Below are positions 1-6,537 of a DNA stretch of 7,344 nt, in pieces (within the stretch, counting starts at the first letter, position 1; every line of letters begins with the position of its first letter). The position numbers and the translations under genes were made by a program. This stretch comes from an uncultured Akkermansia sp. (GTDB lineage: Bacteria; Verrucomicrobiota; Verrucomicrobiia; Verrucomicrobiales; Akkermansiaceae). Where the stretch lies: assembly GCA_947585525.1 (NCBI GenBank), contig CANPXA010000087.1, positions 1-7,344 on the forward strand. The letters are read 5' to 3'. Below the pieces are notes generated by a model that was not told the DNA's origin, did not search any database, and saw only the letters and a list, made by a program, of their open reading frames with translations.

Positions 1-240
1 CAATTTTTCGGTGGTACTTCCCTGCTCATTTTAGTGGGCGTGCTGCTCGACATGATGCGCCAAGTGGAAGCCACCCTCCTGCAGAAAAATTATGATGGTT
101 TCATGAAGAAGGGACGTCTGCGCGGACGTTACTCACACCTCCAGGGAACCGGTTCTCCCGCTGAGAGCAAAGGCATTGTCATCCTCTGGGTTCTCATTGC
201 CCTCGCTGTTCTCGCCTGCATGATCATCATCATGCCCTAA
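1..240 (+). CDS. secY: Preprotein translocase subunit SecY, C-terminal fragment
   Basis: SecY is the channel-forming subunit of the SecYEG translocon in the inner membrane. Only the last 79 residues are present; the reading frame is open from base 1 and ends at TAA 238-240. The first residues (QFFGGTSLLILVGVLLD) followed by a QVEATLLQKNYDGFMKKG stretch are the hallmark tenth transmembrane helix and cytosolic tail of bacterial SecY, which usually ends near this KKGRLRGR motif. Here the protein continues for about 35 more residues: a polar linker (residues 44-57), then a hydrophobic stretch (residues 58-78, rich in I, L, V, A), then the stop. This predicts an extra, eleventh membrane helix. No translation-machinery gene follows on the same strand; the next gene, uvrA, is convergent, so secY appears to end its transcription unit here. 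Family assignment is very secure; the function of the tail is unknown. Confidence 0.95.
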   Translation, partial: QFFGGTSLLILVGVLLDMMRQVEATLLQKNYDGFMKKGRLRGRYSHLQGTGSPAESKGIVILWVLIALAVLACMIIIMP

Positions 241-254
241 GTGCAACGGCGCCG

Positions 255-275
255 GGTGCCTAAAGGCGCCTGTTT
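255..275 (+). terminator. Possible weak terminator after secY
   Basis: Fifteen bases after the secY stop, GGTGCC (255-260) can pair with GGCGCC (265-270) around a TAAA loop, with one G-T wobble, followed by TGTTT. A competing pairing uses GGCGCC at 248-253. The stem is GC-rich and well placed for Rho-independent termination, but the T tract is short, so this is tentative. Confidence 0.35.
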
Positions 276-342
276 ACGATTTTCGATTTACGATGTGGGG
301 AATTCGCGCGCTGAAGGCGCGTGGGAGCGCAGCGGAATTTTT
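273..342 (+). repeat. Composite heptamer-plus-hairpin repeat, copy A
   Basis: Three period-7 units with consensus TTACGAT (274-280, 281-287, 288-294; the middle one is TTTCGAT) are followed by GTGGGG and then a GC-rich hairpin: CGCGC (307-311), loop TGAAG, GCGCG (317-321). A looser outer dyad AATTC (301-305) and GAATT (335-339) encloses the hairpin. The same order of parts occurs at 533-575, 6162-6220 and, inverted, at 6488-6537. There is no transposase and no coding potential. This is an intergenic repeat family of unknown function. Confidence 0.7.
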
Positions 343-497
343 AAGCAACGCGTATCGTTTGTGAGAAAGCGGCGGGAGTTATGCTAAGCCGTCTTGCTGG
401 CTTTGCGACATTGACGCTTCGGCACCCCACTGCCTCAGCGCCCTGCGGGCAAAAGCTGTGCTTTTGTCCAATCCCCCTCCGAACCCTCGGGGGCTTT
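343..497. other. Non-coding stretch between secY and uvrA
   Basis: No credible gene is seen. The stretch includes AGAAAGCGGCGG at 364-375, which recurs exactly at 6270-6281 downstream of repeat copy B, and several GC-rich short dyads (for example CCCCC 473-477 against GGGGG 489-493). A minus-strand open frame crosses this area, but it runs through repeats and lacks protein-like features. It may be decayed repeat or mobile sequence. Confidence 0.45.
450..466. repeat. Small perfect hairpin between convergent secY and uvrA
   Basis: CAAAAGC (450-456) and GCTTTTG (460-466) form a perfect 7-bp stem with a 3-base loop (TGT). It lies about 75 bases past the uvrA stop on the minus strand and about 210 bases past the secY stop. 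It could slow or end transcription from either side, but there is no external T tract, so a terminator call is not justified. Confidence 0.4.
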
Positions 498-531
498 GTC
501 CATCGTCCATCGTCCATCGTCCATCGTCCAT
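498..531. repeat. Tandem heptamer array (CATCGTC)n
   Basis: Four perfect head-to-tail copies of the 7-mer CATCGTC occupy 501-528, flanked by partial units (GTC 498-500 and CAT 529-531), with no mismatches. The unit shares the core ATCGT with the ATCGTAA-type heptamers elsewhere in the window, but in the opposite orientation to the adjacent TTACGAT units at 533-546. Perfect identity suggests recent expansion by slippage. There are no spacers, so it is not a CRISPR array. Confidence 0.9.
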
Positions 532-532
532 G

Positions 533-575
533 AATTGATTTACGATTTGGGAAATTCCGCGCCGGTGGCACGCTT
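533..575 (+). repeat. Composite repeat, copy D, overlapping the 3' end of uvrA
   Basis: AATTGAT (533-539) and TTACGAT (540-546) are period-7 units. They are followed by TTGGGAAATTCCGCGCCGG, which aligns with the post-heptamer part of copy A (GTGGGGAATTCGCGCGCTG). The uvrA stop codon (minus strand, 542-540) and its last roughly ten codons lie inside this element, so the repeat contributes the protein's C-terminal residues. The alignment was made by eye; the boundary inside the gene is approximate. Confidence 0.55.
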
Positions 576-3500
576 GAGCTCGCGGGAGATGTAGGGCGCC
601 GTGGGAGCGATGGGAGAGGAAGCCAATTGGAGGACGGTCCCCTGGGCGACGATAGAGCCACCGGCATCTCCGGCGCCGGGCCCCATATCAATCACATAAT
701 CAGCTTCACCGATCAGTTCGAGATTATGCTCGATGACGACAACGGTGTTGCCAAGTTCAACGAGACGTCGCAAGACTTGGACGAGGAGGGAAACGTCGTG
801 AGGATGCAGACCTATGGTAGGTTCCTCAATCAGGTAGAGATCCTGAGGGAGAGAGCGACCGAAACGGATAGCGTTCATGGAGGCGCGGCGACCCTTGATG
901 AGCTCGGCTACGAGTTTGATCCGTTGAGACTCACCACCGGAGAGCGTGTTGCTCGCTTGACCCAAAGTGAGGTAACCGAGTCCCGTGTCACAGAGGAGGC
1001 GGAGAGGTTCGGCGAGTTTGGGAAGGCGAGCGAAGAAGTCGGCAGCTTGCTCCATGTTCATCCTGAGGATTTCGGCTATATTTTTTTCGTTGTAGCGCAC
1101 CTGTAGAGTGCGTGTGTTGTAACGGGCGCCGTGGCAGGTTTCACAGGGGACCACGCAGGGAGGCAGGAAATTCATCTCACGTCGCACATAACCGGTTCCC
1201 TTGCATTCCGGACAGCACCCGGCAGACGTGTTGAACGAAAAGCGTCCCACATCAAAACCGAGACGGCGGGCATCGGCACTGAGGGAGAAAAGGCGCCGAA
1301 TTTCATCGAAAATGCCGATGTAGGTGGCAGGCGTGGAACGAGGTGTTTTTCCCAGTGGACTTTGATCCACTTTGTAAACAGCTCGGAAACTGTCCAAGCC
1401 CTTGGCGCGACGCCATACCTTCTGCACCGCGTGGTCGCCCAAGGCATGGGCAACTGCGCTGCTCAACGTTTCCGTGATAAGAGAAGTCTTCCCGGCTCCG
1501 GAGGGGCCGGTCACCACGGTAAAACGTCCTTTCGGTACACGCAGCGTGACATTCTTCAGGTTGTGCAAAGAACAACCGCTCACCTCAAGCCAATCGACAT
1601 CGTCCATGGGCAGCCAGGAACCACAGGATGGATATTTCCTGCCCTGCAAAAGGGCGCGTCCGGTCAAAGAGCGAGGCTCCTTCATCAGCTTCTTCAGATC
1701 TCCCTGCACCACAATGTTTCCCCCGCGAATTCCCGCGCCGGGACCGAGATCGATGATGTGGTCTGCGCGGCGAATGGTATCCTCATCGTGTTCCACGACA
1801 AGGAGAGTGTTGCCTCGTTTTTTGAGAGAATCGAGGGTATGGAGAAGCGTCTCATTGTCACGCGGGTGGAGACCGATCGTGGGTTCATCCAACACGTAGA
1901 GGACTCCGCGGAGATTGGAACCCAGTTGAGCCGCCAGGCGAATGCGCTGGATCTCTCCACCGGAAAGCGTAGTGGCGGCGCGATCCATGGAGAGGTAGCT
2001 CAGACCGACTTCCCGGAGGAAGAGCAAGCGGGGCATAATCTCGGCTATCACGTTGCGCGCAATTTGGGCGTCTCTCCCTTTGAAACGCCAAGAGCGCACC
2101 GTCTGCAGAGCGCTCGCTGCATCCATTTGCCCCACTTCGGCTATATTTTTGCCAAAGAGAGTGACCCCGAGAGCGAAGGGGTTGAGACGGAGACCTGAGC
2201 ATACAGGGCAGGTGCAAGTAGGATCGCCCTTGGAAACGGCTTGCTCAATTTCCAAATCGTAGTGCAGTTCTTTTTCAAGTTCGCTGGTACGGGAATCCTC
2301 GTCCTTGCCGTTGCGCGCGCTGTGTTTGCCGCGCACGAAACCGTGTCCCAGACACGTGGGACACCAGCCCCGCGGCGAGTTGAATGAGAAAGAGGAAGGC
2401 TCCGGCTCCGGAAAGGATTCTCCGCAACGCGGACACGTGAGGCGCACACTCAGCAAGGTAGCCTTGCTCAGTGAGCGATTACCGATGAGTCGCAAAGAGC
2501 CATCACCCATTTCCAGAGCGCGGTCGGAACACTCGCGGAGAGCATCGGTATCAGACAACTCATCGTTCATCCATAGCTTGCCGCGCCGCACACTAATCTC
2601 AGCTAGAACAACATCCACATCGTGATTGGTGTATCGATCCAACGGGGTGAATTCATCCGGCGTGACAAGTTTGCCATCCACCACGAGGAAGGGGTATTTC
2701 TTTTTAGCGGCCCAGCGTGCCAGATCGGCGTAGTGTCCCTTGCGATTACGCACCACGGGGGCCGCTATCAGGAGGGACTTGGGATGAGATTTGACAGCCT
2801 GCCGGACATCGGAAAAGATTTCGGAGGGGGAACGGCGAGCAACCTCCACGCCGCAGTGAGGGCAGTGCGGCGTTCCTAACTTGGCGTAGAGGAGGCGCAA
2901 GAATTGCCAAATTTCCGTCACCGTTCCCACTGTTGATTTACTTCCGCCGCGGGAGCGATTCTGCTCAATGGCGACCGTGGGGGGCAAACCCGTCAACGAA
3001 TCTATATCCGGCGTCTCCATTTGATCCGTGAATTGTCGGGCGTAGGGGCTCATCACGTCCATGAAGCGCTTCTGACCTTCCGCGAAGATAATATCGAAAG
3101 CGAGTGTACTTTTGCCACTGCCGGAGAGACCGGTAACCACGGTCATTTCATGCAACGGTATATCGACGTTAATGTCTTTAAGGTAATGCTGACGAGCCCC
3201 TCGAAGTTGCATCACGTTTCTCGTTCCCTGAATCGGTGAGGTGATTTTTTGACGCAGATGATCCACCGGCGAATGGGAGAGCAAAGCAGCCAGGTACTTG
3301 CCGGTGTGTCCACGCGGACACCGGGCAACTTTCTCCGGAGTACCGCAACCGATCACCTCTCCACCATGTCTTCCGCCTTCCGGACCGAGATCGATGATGT
3401 AATCGGCACTCTTGATGATGTCGGGATTATGCTCGATGACGAGGAGTGAATGTCCCTCCTCGACGAGTCGGTTGAAGACACGCAGCAGCACCTCCAGATC

Positions 3501-6098
3501 CGAAAAGTGGAGTCCCGTACTGGGTTCATCCAAGATGAGGAGGTTCCCCTTGCCCTCGGTTTGCACAGCCATCGAATCGGCCAGGATACGTGCCAGCTTG
3601 AGTCGTTGATTTTCGCCGCCGGAAAGCGAATGGAGAGGCTGCCCCAAAGTGAGGTGTCCGAGTCCGACTTCCCGGAGCAATCGGAGCCCCTGCAGGATGC
3701 GGTTGGCGTGCGCATTTTTCTCCTCGGAGAAGAAAACAAGGGCGCTTTGCACATCCATGGCGAGCAACTGCGCCATATTCAGCCCACGGTGAGTGATGGA
3801 AAGGGCCTGCTGAGTGTAGCGAGTACCGTGGCAGAGAGAGCACGGAACAAAGATGTCGGAGAGGAATTGCATCTCCACCTTTTCCATACCGAGACCGGAA
3901 CAGCGGGGACAGCGGCCCTCGCCGCTGTTGAAGGAGAAATAGCCGGGTTTGAGACCGCGAGCTTGGGCGATGGGTTCCTGCACGTAGAGCCCGCGTATCT
4001 CGTCAAATATCTTCATGTAGAGTGCAGGGGTACTTCGAGGGGTACGCACAATGGGGCTCTGATCCACCAACACCACATCGTTGACCTGCTTCAACCCGCT
4101 GATTGATCTGACCTTCAACTTCTCCTCATCATCCAAGGCATCCGGGTGGACGCTTCCGTAGAGCACTTGACAGGCAAGAGTACTTTTACCACTACCGGAG
4201 ACGCCGGTGAGACAGGTGAAAACGCCCAATGGGATATCCACGTCCAGACCGTGCAAATTATGACATTCGGCGCCGCGTATCCTGATATATTGAGAAGGCT
4301 TACGGCGACGATCAGGGACGGGGAGCGCGCGTTTTCCACAGAGGAACTGTCCTGTAAGAGACCGGGGGGCTTGATCTATTTTTTCGGGGGAACCGGCAAA
4401 CACGAGTTCACCACCGGCGGAGCCGCTTCCGGGGCCAAGATCGACAATGTAGTCCGCTTGACGCATCACCGTTTCATCATGTTCCACCACAACGAGCGTG
4501 TTGCCATGATGAACCAGGCTGCGCATAGCGGAAACCAATCTCTCCGTATCCCGCAGGTGAAGTCCGACCGTCGGCTCATCTAGCACGAAAAGCGTCTCCG
4601 TGAGCGAAGCGCCCAAGCATGCCGTGAGACTCACACGCTCAATCTCTCCTCCGGAGAGGGTGCGGGTGAGACGGGATGCCGTCAGGTAAGACAAGCCGAC
4701 TTCGCACAGATAGGAGACCCTGCTGCGCAGTTCCTCGGCAGCCTGCTGCAAGGAGAGATTTTTCCTCGCCTTCTTCATCACATGCTGATCCAGCCAGCGT
4801 AACAAGTCACCCATCTGCATATCCTGGACCTGAGGCACCGTGCAGTTCTCGATGGTGAAAGCCAGAGCCTCCGGACGCAACCTTCCGCCCCTGCACTCCG
4901 GACAGACACTGTAGATGCGGTAGTATGCGAGAAAAACACGTACCGTGAGTTTGTGGGCATGCTTTTCCATGTCCTCAAAAATCCCTTTGTAACCGTACCA
5001 GAGGTCACGCTCGACAGCTTTCCATGCATCCATATCACCGCAATTGCCGTACAGTACCCACTCGCGCTCCTTTTTCGTGAGCTTATTCCACGGCACATCC
5101 ATACGAACCGCTTTGCAACGACGGTTAACCCGCTCAAAATCGTGGAAACAAGCGGAAAGCGTGGGAGAGGACAGCATTTTAAGCGCTCCGTCGCGGATGC
5201 TAAGTTCCGGGATAATGCCGCGGCTGTAATCATAAGTAATCGAGCGACCGTATCCTTTGCAAGCGGGACAGGCACCCAGCGGGGAATTGCCGCTAAAGAG
5301 CTCCGGTTGGGGTTCCAACAGAGGGTACCAATCAGCATGCCTCTCATCCGGCTTCATCCAATGACCATCGTCTGAGCGGCGCGATAAATAAACGGTATTC
5401 TGTCCCAGATGGAAAGCGTTCTCAATACCCTCCATGAGACGATGGCGATTTTCCTTGGAAATTTTCAAACGATCAGATACAACGATCCATGGATTCGTCC
5501 CCAGTTGTTTCTCCTTAACCTCCTCTAGGCGGAGAATTTCGTCGTTCACCATGGCACGCAGAAAGCCTTGGGCTACGAGAGCTGAGCGCGTTTCTTCAAA
5601 TCCATTGACGGGTTCTACCGCGAAACCGACAGCTACCTCCTGACCATCGTAGAGCTTCACGTATTGATCTGTCAGACCGCGTGGAGTTTCAGGGCGGATC
5701 TCCTTGCCATCTGCGTCATGTCCCACAGCGAGGTGCGAAAAGATTATCTTGAGATACTCGTTGATTCCGGTCATGGTACCAACGGTGGAGCGAGAATTTT
5801 TGATTGAATTTCTCTGACCCAAAGCAATCGCGGGAGGAACGTGGTCCACGCTTTCCACCGCCGGGCGATCCATACGATCCATGAACTGGCGCACGTAGGG
5901 CGAAAATGTTTCCACGTACCTCCTTTGTCCCTCTGCATAAAGAGTGGAGATAGCCAATGAACTCTTCCCGCTGCCGCTCGGTCCCGTCACCACAGTCATC
6001 TGTCCCAGCGGTATCTTTACGTCGATGTTTTTCAGGTTGTGTTCCCTCGCTCCACGGATGCAAATCCACTCATGATCACTTTCCTTCATGCACCCCAT
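540..6098 (-). CDS. uvrA: Fused tandem UvrA (double excinuclease ABC subunit A)
   Basis: This is the damage-recognition ATPase of nucleotide excision repair, which loads UvrB at lesions. Usual UvrA is about 940 residues; this protein has 1852 and contains two UvrA units joined by a linker of about 30 residues. Numbering is from the ATG at 6098. Unit 1: Walker A 39-47, CxxC 277/280 and 399/402, LSGGE 481, Walker B D507-E508; Walker A 632-640, zinc cysteines 730/733/753/756, LSGGE 825, Walker B D857-E858. Unit 2: Walker A 990-998, CxxC 1079/1082, 1222/1225, 1246/1249 and 1297/1300, LSGGE 1378, Walker B D1404-E1405; Walker A 1531-1539, zinc cysteines 1629/1632/1652/1655, LSGGE 1719, Walker B altered to E1758-E1759. 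UvrB-binding regions are recognisable in both units. Unit 1 lacks two CxxC knuckles; unit 2 lacks most of the insertion domain. ATGs at 6161 and 6089 are alternative starts. The first gives a 21-residue extension unlike UvrA that begins in a repeat. No start has a clear ribosome binding site. Such fusions are known in Chlamydia. Confidence 0.96.
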   Translation of the reverse strand: MGCMKESDHEWICIRGAREHNLKNIDVKIPLGQMTVVTGPSGSGKSSLAISTLYAEGQRRYVETFSPYVRQFMDRMDRPAVESVDHVPPAIALGQRNSIKNSRSTVGTMTGINEYLKIIFSHLAVGHDADGKEIRPETPRGLTDQYVKLYDGQEVAVGFAVEPVNGFEETRSALVAQGFLRAMVNDEILRLEEVKEKQLGTNPWIVVSDRLKISKENRHRLMEGIENAFHLGQNTVYLSRRSDDGHWMKPDERHADWYPLLEPQPELFSGNSPLGACPACKGYGRSITYDYSRGIIPELSIRDGALKMLSSPTLSACFHDFERVNRRCKAVRMDVPWNKLTKKEREWVLYGNCGDMDAWKAVERDLWYGYKGIFEDMEKHAHKLTVRVFLAYYRIYSVCPECRGGRLRPEALAFTIENCTVPQVQDMQMGDLLRWLDQHVMKKARKNLSLQQAAEELRSRVSYLCEVGLSYLTASRLTRTLSGGEIERVSLTACLGASLTETLFVLDEPTVGLHLRDTERLVSAMRSLVHHGNTLVVVEHDETVMRQADYIVDLGPGSGSAGGELVFAGSPEKIDQAPRSLTGQFLCGKRALPVPDRRRKPSQYIRIRGAECHNLHGLDVDIPLGVFTCLTGVSGSGKSTLACQVLYGSVHPDALDDEEKLKVRSISGLKQVNDVVLVDQSPIVRTPRSTPALYMKIFDEIRGLYVQEPIAQARGLKPGYFSFNSGEGRCPRCSGLGMEKVEMQFLSDIFVPCSLCHGTRYTQQALSITHRGLNMAQLLAMDVQSALVFFSEEKNAHANRILQGLRLLREVGLGHLTLGQPLHSLSGGENQRLKLARILADSMAVQTEGKGNLLILDEPSTGLHFSDLEVLLRVFNRLVEEGHSLLVIEHNPDIIKSADYIIDLGPEGGRHGGEVIGCGTPEKVARCPRGHTGKYLAALLSHSPVDHLRQKITSPIQGTRNVMQLRGARQHYLKDINVDIPLHEMTVVTGLSGSGKSTLAFDIIFAEGQKRFMDVMSPYARQFTDQMETPDIDSLTGLPPTVAIEQNRSRGGSKSTVGTVTEIWQFLRLLYAKLGTPHCPHCGVEVARRSPSEIFSDVRQAVKSHPKSLLIAAPVVRNRKGHYADLARWAAKKKYPFLVVDGKLVTPDEFTPLDRYTNHDVDVVLAEISVRRGKLWMNDELSDTDALRECSDRALEMGDGSLRLIGNRSLSKATLLSVRLTCPRCGESFPEPEPSSFSFNSPRGWCPTCLGHGFVRGKHSARNGKDEDSRTSELEKELHYDLEIEQAVSKGDPTCTCPVCSGLRLNPFALGVTLFGKNIAEVGQMDAASALQTVRSWRFKGRDAQIARNVIAEIMPRLLFLREVGLSYLSMDRAATTLSGGEIQRIRLAAQLGSNLRGVLYVLDEPTIGLHPRDNETLLHTLDSLKKRGNTLLVVEHDEDTIRRADHIIDLGPGAGIRGGNIVVQGDLKKLMKEPRSLTGRALLQGRKYPSCGSWLPMDDVDWLEVSGCSLHNLKNVTLRVPKGRFTVVTGPSGAGKTSLITETLSSAVAHALGDHAVQKVWRRAKGLDSFRAVYKVDQSPLGKTPRSTPATYIGIFDEIRRLFSLSADARRLGFDVGRFSFNTSAGCCPECKGTGYVRREMNFLPPCVVPCETCHGARYNTRTLQVRYNEKNIAEILRMNMEQAADFFARLPKLAEPLRLLCDTGLGYLTLGQASNTLSGGESQRIKLVAELIKGRRASMNAIRFGRSLPQDLYLIEEPTIGLHPHDVSLLVQVLRRLVELGNTVVVIEHNLELIGEADYVIDMGPGAGDAGGSIVAQGTVLQLASSPIAPTAPYISRELKRATGAEFPKS

Positions 6099-6161
6099 TG
6101 TATCGCTTTTTTCCCGCTCGGGGAAGTCCAAATGGAGCCGGGGGTACCGGAGGGTGCCCAT

Positions 6162-6220
6162 TTACGATTTACGACATACGATTTACGATTTAGACGTTCG
6201 CGCGCCGGAGGCGCGGAGAT
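6162..6220 (+). repeat. Composite heptamer-plus-hairpin repeat, copy B
   Basis: Four uninterrupted period-7 units (TTACGAT 6162-6168, TTACGAC, ATACGAT, TTACGAT 6183-6189) lead into TTCGCGCGCCGGAGGCGCGG. In that segment CGCGCC (6201-6206) pairs with GGCGCG (6210-6215) around a 3-base loop. The layout matches copy A. It lies just upstream of uvrA, and the farthest upstream possible uvrA ATG (6161) abuts the array, which argues against that start. Confidence 0.7.
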
Positions 6221-6394
6221 GCGGAGCGAGAGCAGAGGTAGTAGAGCAAATCATGGGTGATTCCTAGTTAGAAAGCGGCGGAGGCGGAGTACCAGGCGAC
6301 AGACGGAGCATATTTATGATTTCGATTTACGTTTGCGATCCATGGTCCAGGGCAAATGCATTTGAGAGAAGCTCATCAACGGAGAGAATGCTCT
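6221..6394. other. Non-coding intergenic stretch with degenerate repeat (copy E)
   Basis: No gene is seen. AGAAAGCGGCGG at 6270-6281 is an exact 12-base match to 364-375, each downstream of a composite repeat. At 6314-6339 there are decayed heptamers (TTATGAT, TTCGAT, TTACGT, TTGCGAT), probably a fifth, eroded copy. At 6353-6364 CAAATGCATTTG is a 12-base perfect palindrome, and GGCAAATGCATTT (6351-6363) differs by one base from the left arm of the large hairpin at 6540-6552. Confidence 0.45.
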
Positions 6395-6470
6395 TATTGA
6401 TTGATATAACCGTTTATATGTATCAAAAATCATGACAACAAACGGTCATCATGATGATGATTCTTAAGAA
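6395..6470. other. AT-rich patch with nested inverted repeats
   Basis: This is the most AT-rich part of the window and is packed with dyads: TTGATA (6401-6406) with TATCAA (6421-6426); ACCGTTT (6409-6415) with AAACGGT (6440-6446); ATGAC (6432-6436) with GTCAT (6445-6449); perfect palindromes TCATCATGATGA (6446-6457) and TTCTTAAGAA (6461-6470). It lies between the divergent uvrA and the exported-protein gene. It could hold protein-binding sites or a structured RNA, but no known motif is recognised and no convincing uvrA promoter was found here. Confidence 0.35.
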
Positions 6471-6487
6471 GCCTTCTCGTTCGTCAA

Positions 6488-6537
6488 ATTCGCGGCGTAG
6501 CCGCCGAACTCCTCACATCGTAAATCGTACATCGTAC
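6488..6537 (-). repeat. Composite repeat, copy C (inverted)
   Basis: Read on the minus strand, this is GTACGAT, GTACGAT, TTACGAT (plus-strand units ATCGTAA 6517-6523, ATCGTAC 6524-6530, ATCGTAC 6531-6537), then GTGAGGAGTTCGGCGGCTACG, matching copy A's heptamers, GTGGGGAATTCG and GC-rich hairpin. The hairpin part (TTCGCGGC against GCCGCCGAA, about 6489-6508) has a one-base bulge. It is opposite in orientation to copies A, B and D. Confidence 0.6.

Noticed and set aside
450..466. Rho-independent terminator for uvrA or secY
   Set aside because: The stem is perfect, but no T tract follows on either strand.
498..531. CRISPR array
   Set aside because: The repeats are 7 bases long, directly adjoining, without unique spacers, and no cas genes are present.
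341..691. Minus-strand frame of 116 codons across the uvrA 3' end
   Set aside because: It starts inside uvrA and translates the heptamer array and other repeats (GRWTMDDGRWT-like). It shows no protein-like features.
1131..4106. Long plus-strand open frames opposite uvrA, including 1131-2198 (355 codons) and 3450-4106 (218 codons)
   Set aside because: They are antisense to strongly conserved UvrA motifs, have low-complexity or unrecognisable products, and are explained by the codon bias of the real gene on the minus strand.
543..6098. Assembly duplication of a normal uvrA
   Set aside because: The halves differ throughout in sequence and domain content, and the frame is intact across the join; a recent artefact would give near-identical copies.
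6099..6161. uvrA start at the ATG at 6161
   Set aside because: The added 21 residues do not look like UvrA, the ATG abuts a repeat array and no ribosome binding site is seen. It cannot be fully excluded.
5957..6260. Plus-strand open frames of about 73-78 codons over the uvrA 5' end and repeat B
   Set aside because: They read through the antisense of uvrA and the heptamer repeat; such FTIYDIRFTI-like products are repeat translations, not genes.
6162..6537. Insertion sequence or transposon
   Set aside because: There is no transposase, no matched terminal inverted repeats and no clear target duplication; only short non-coding repeats are present.
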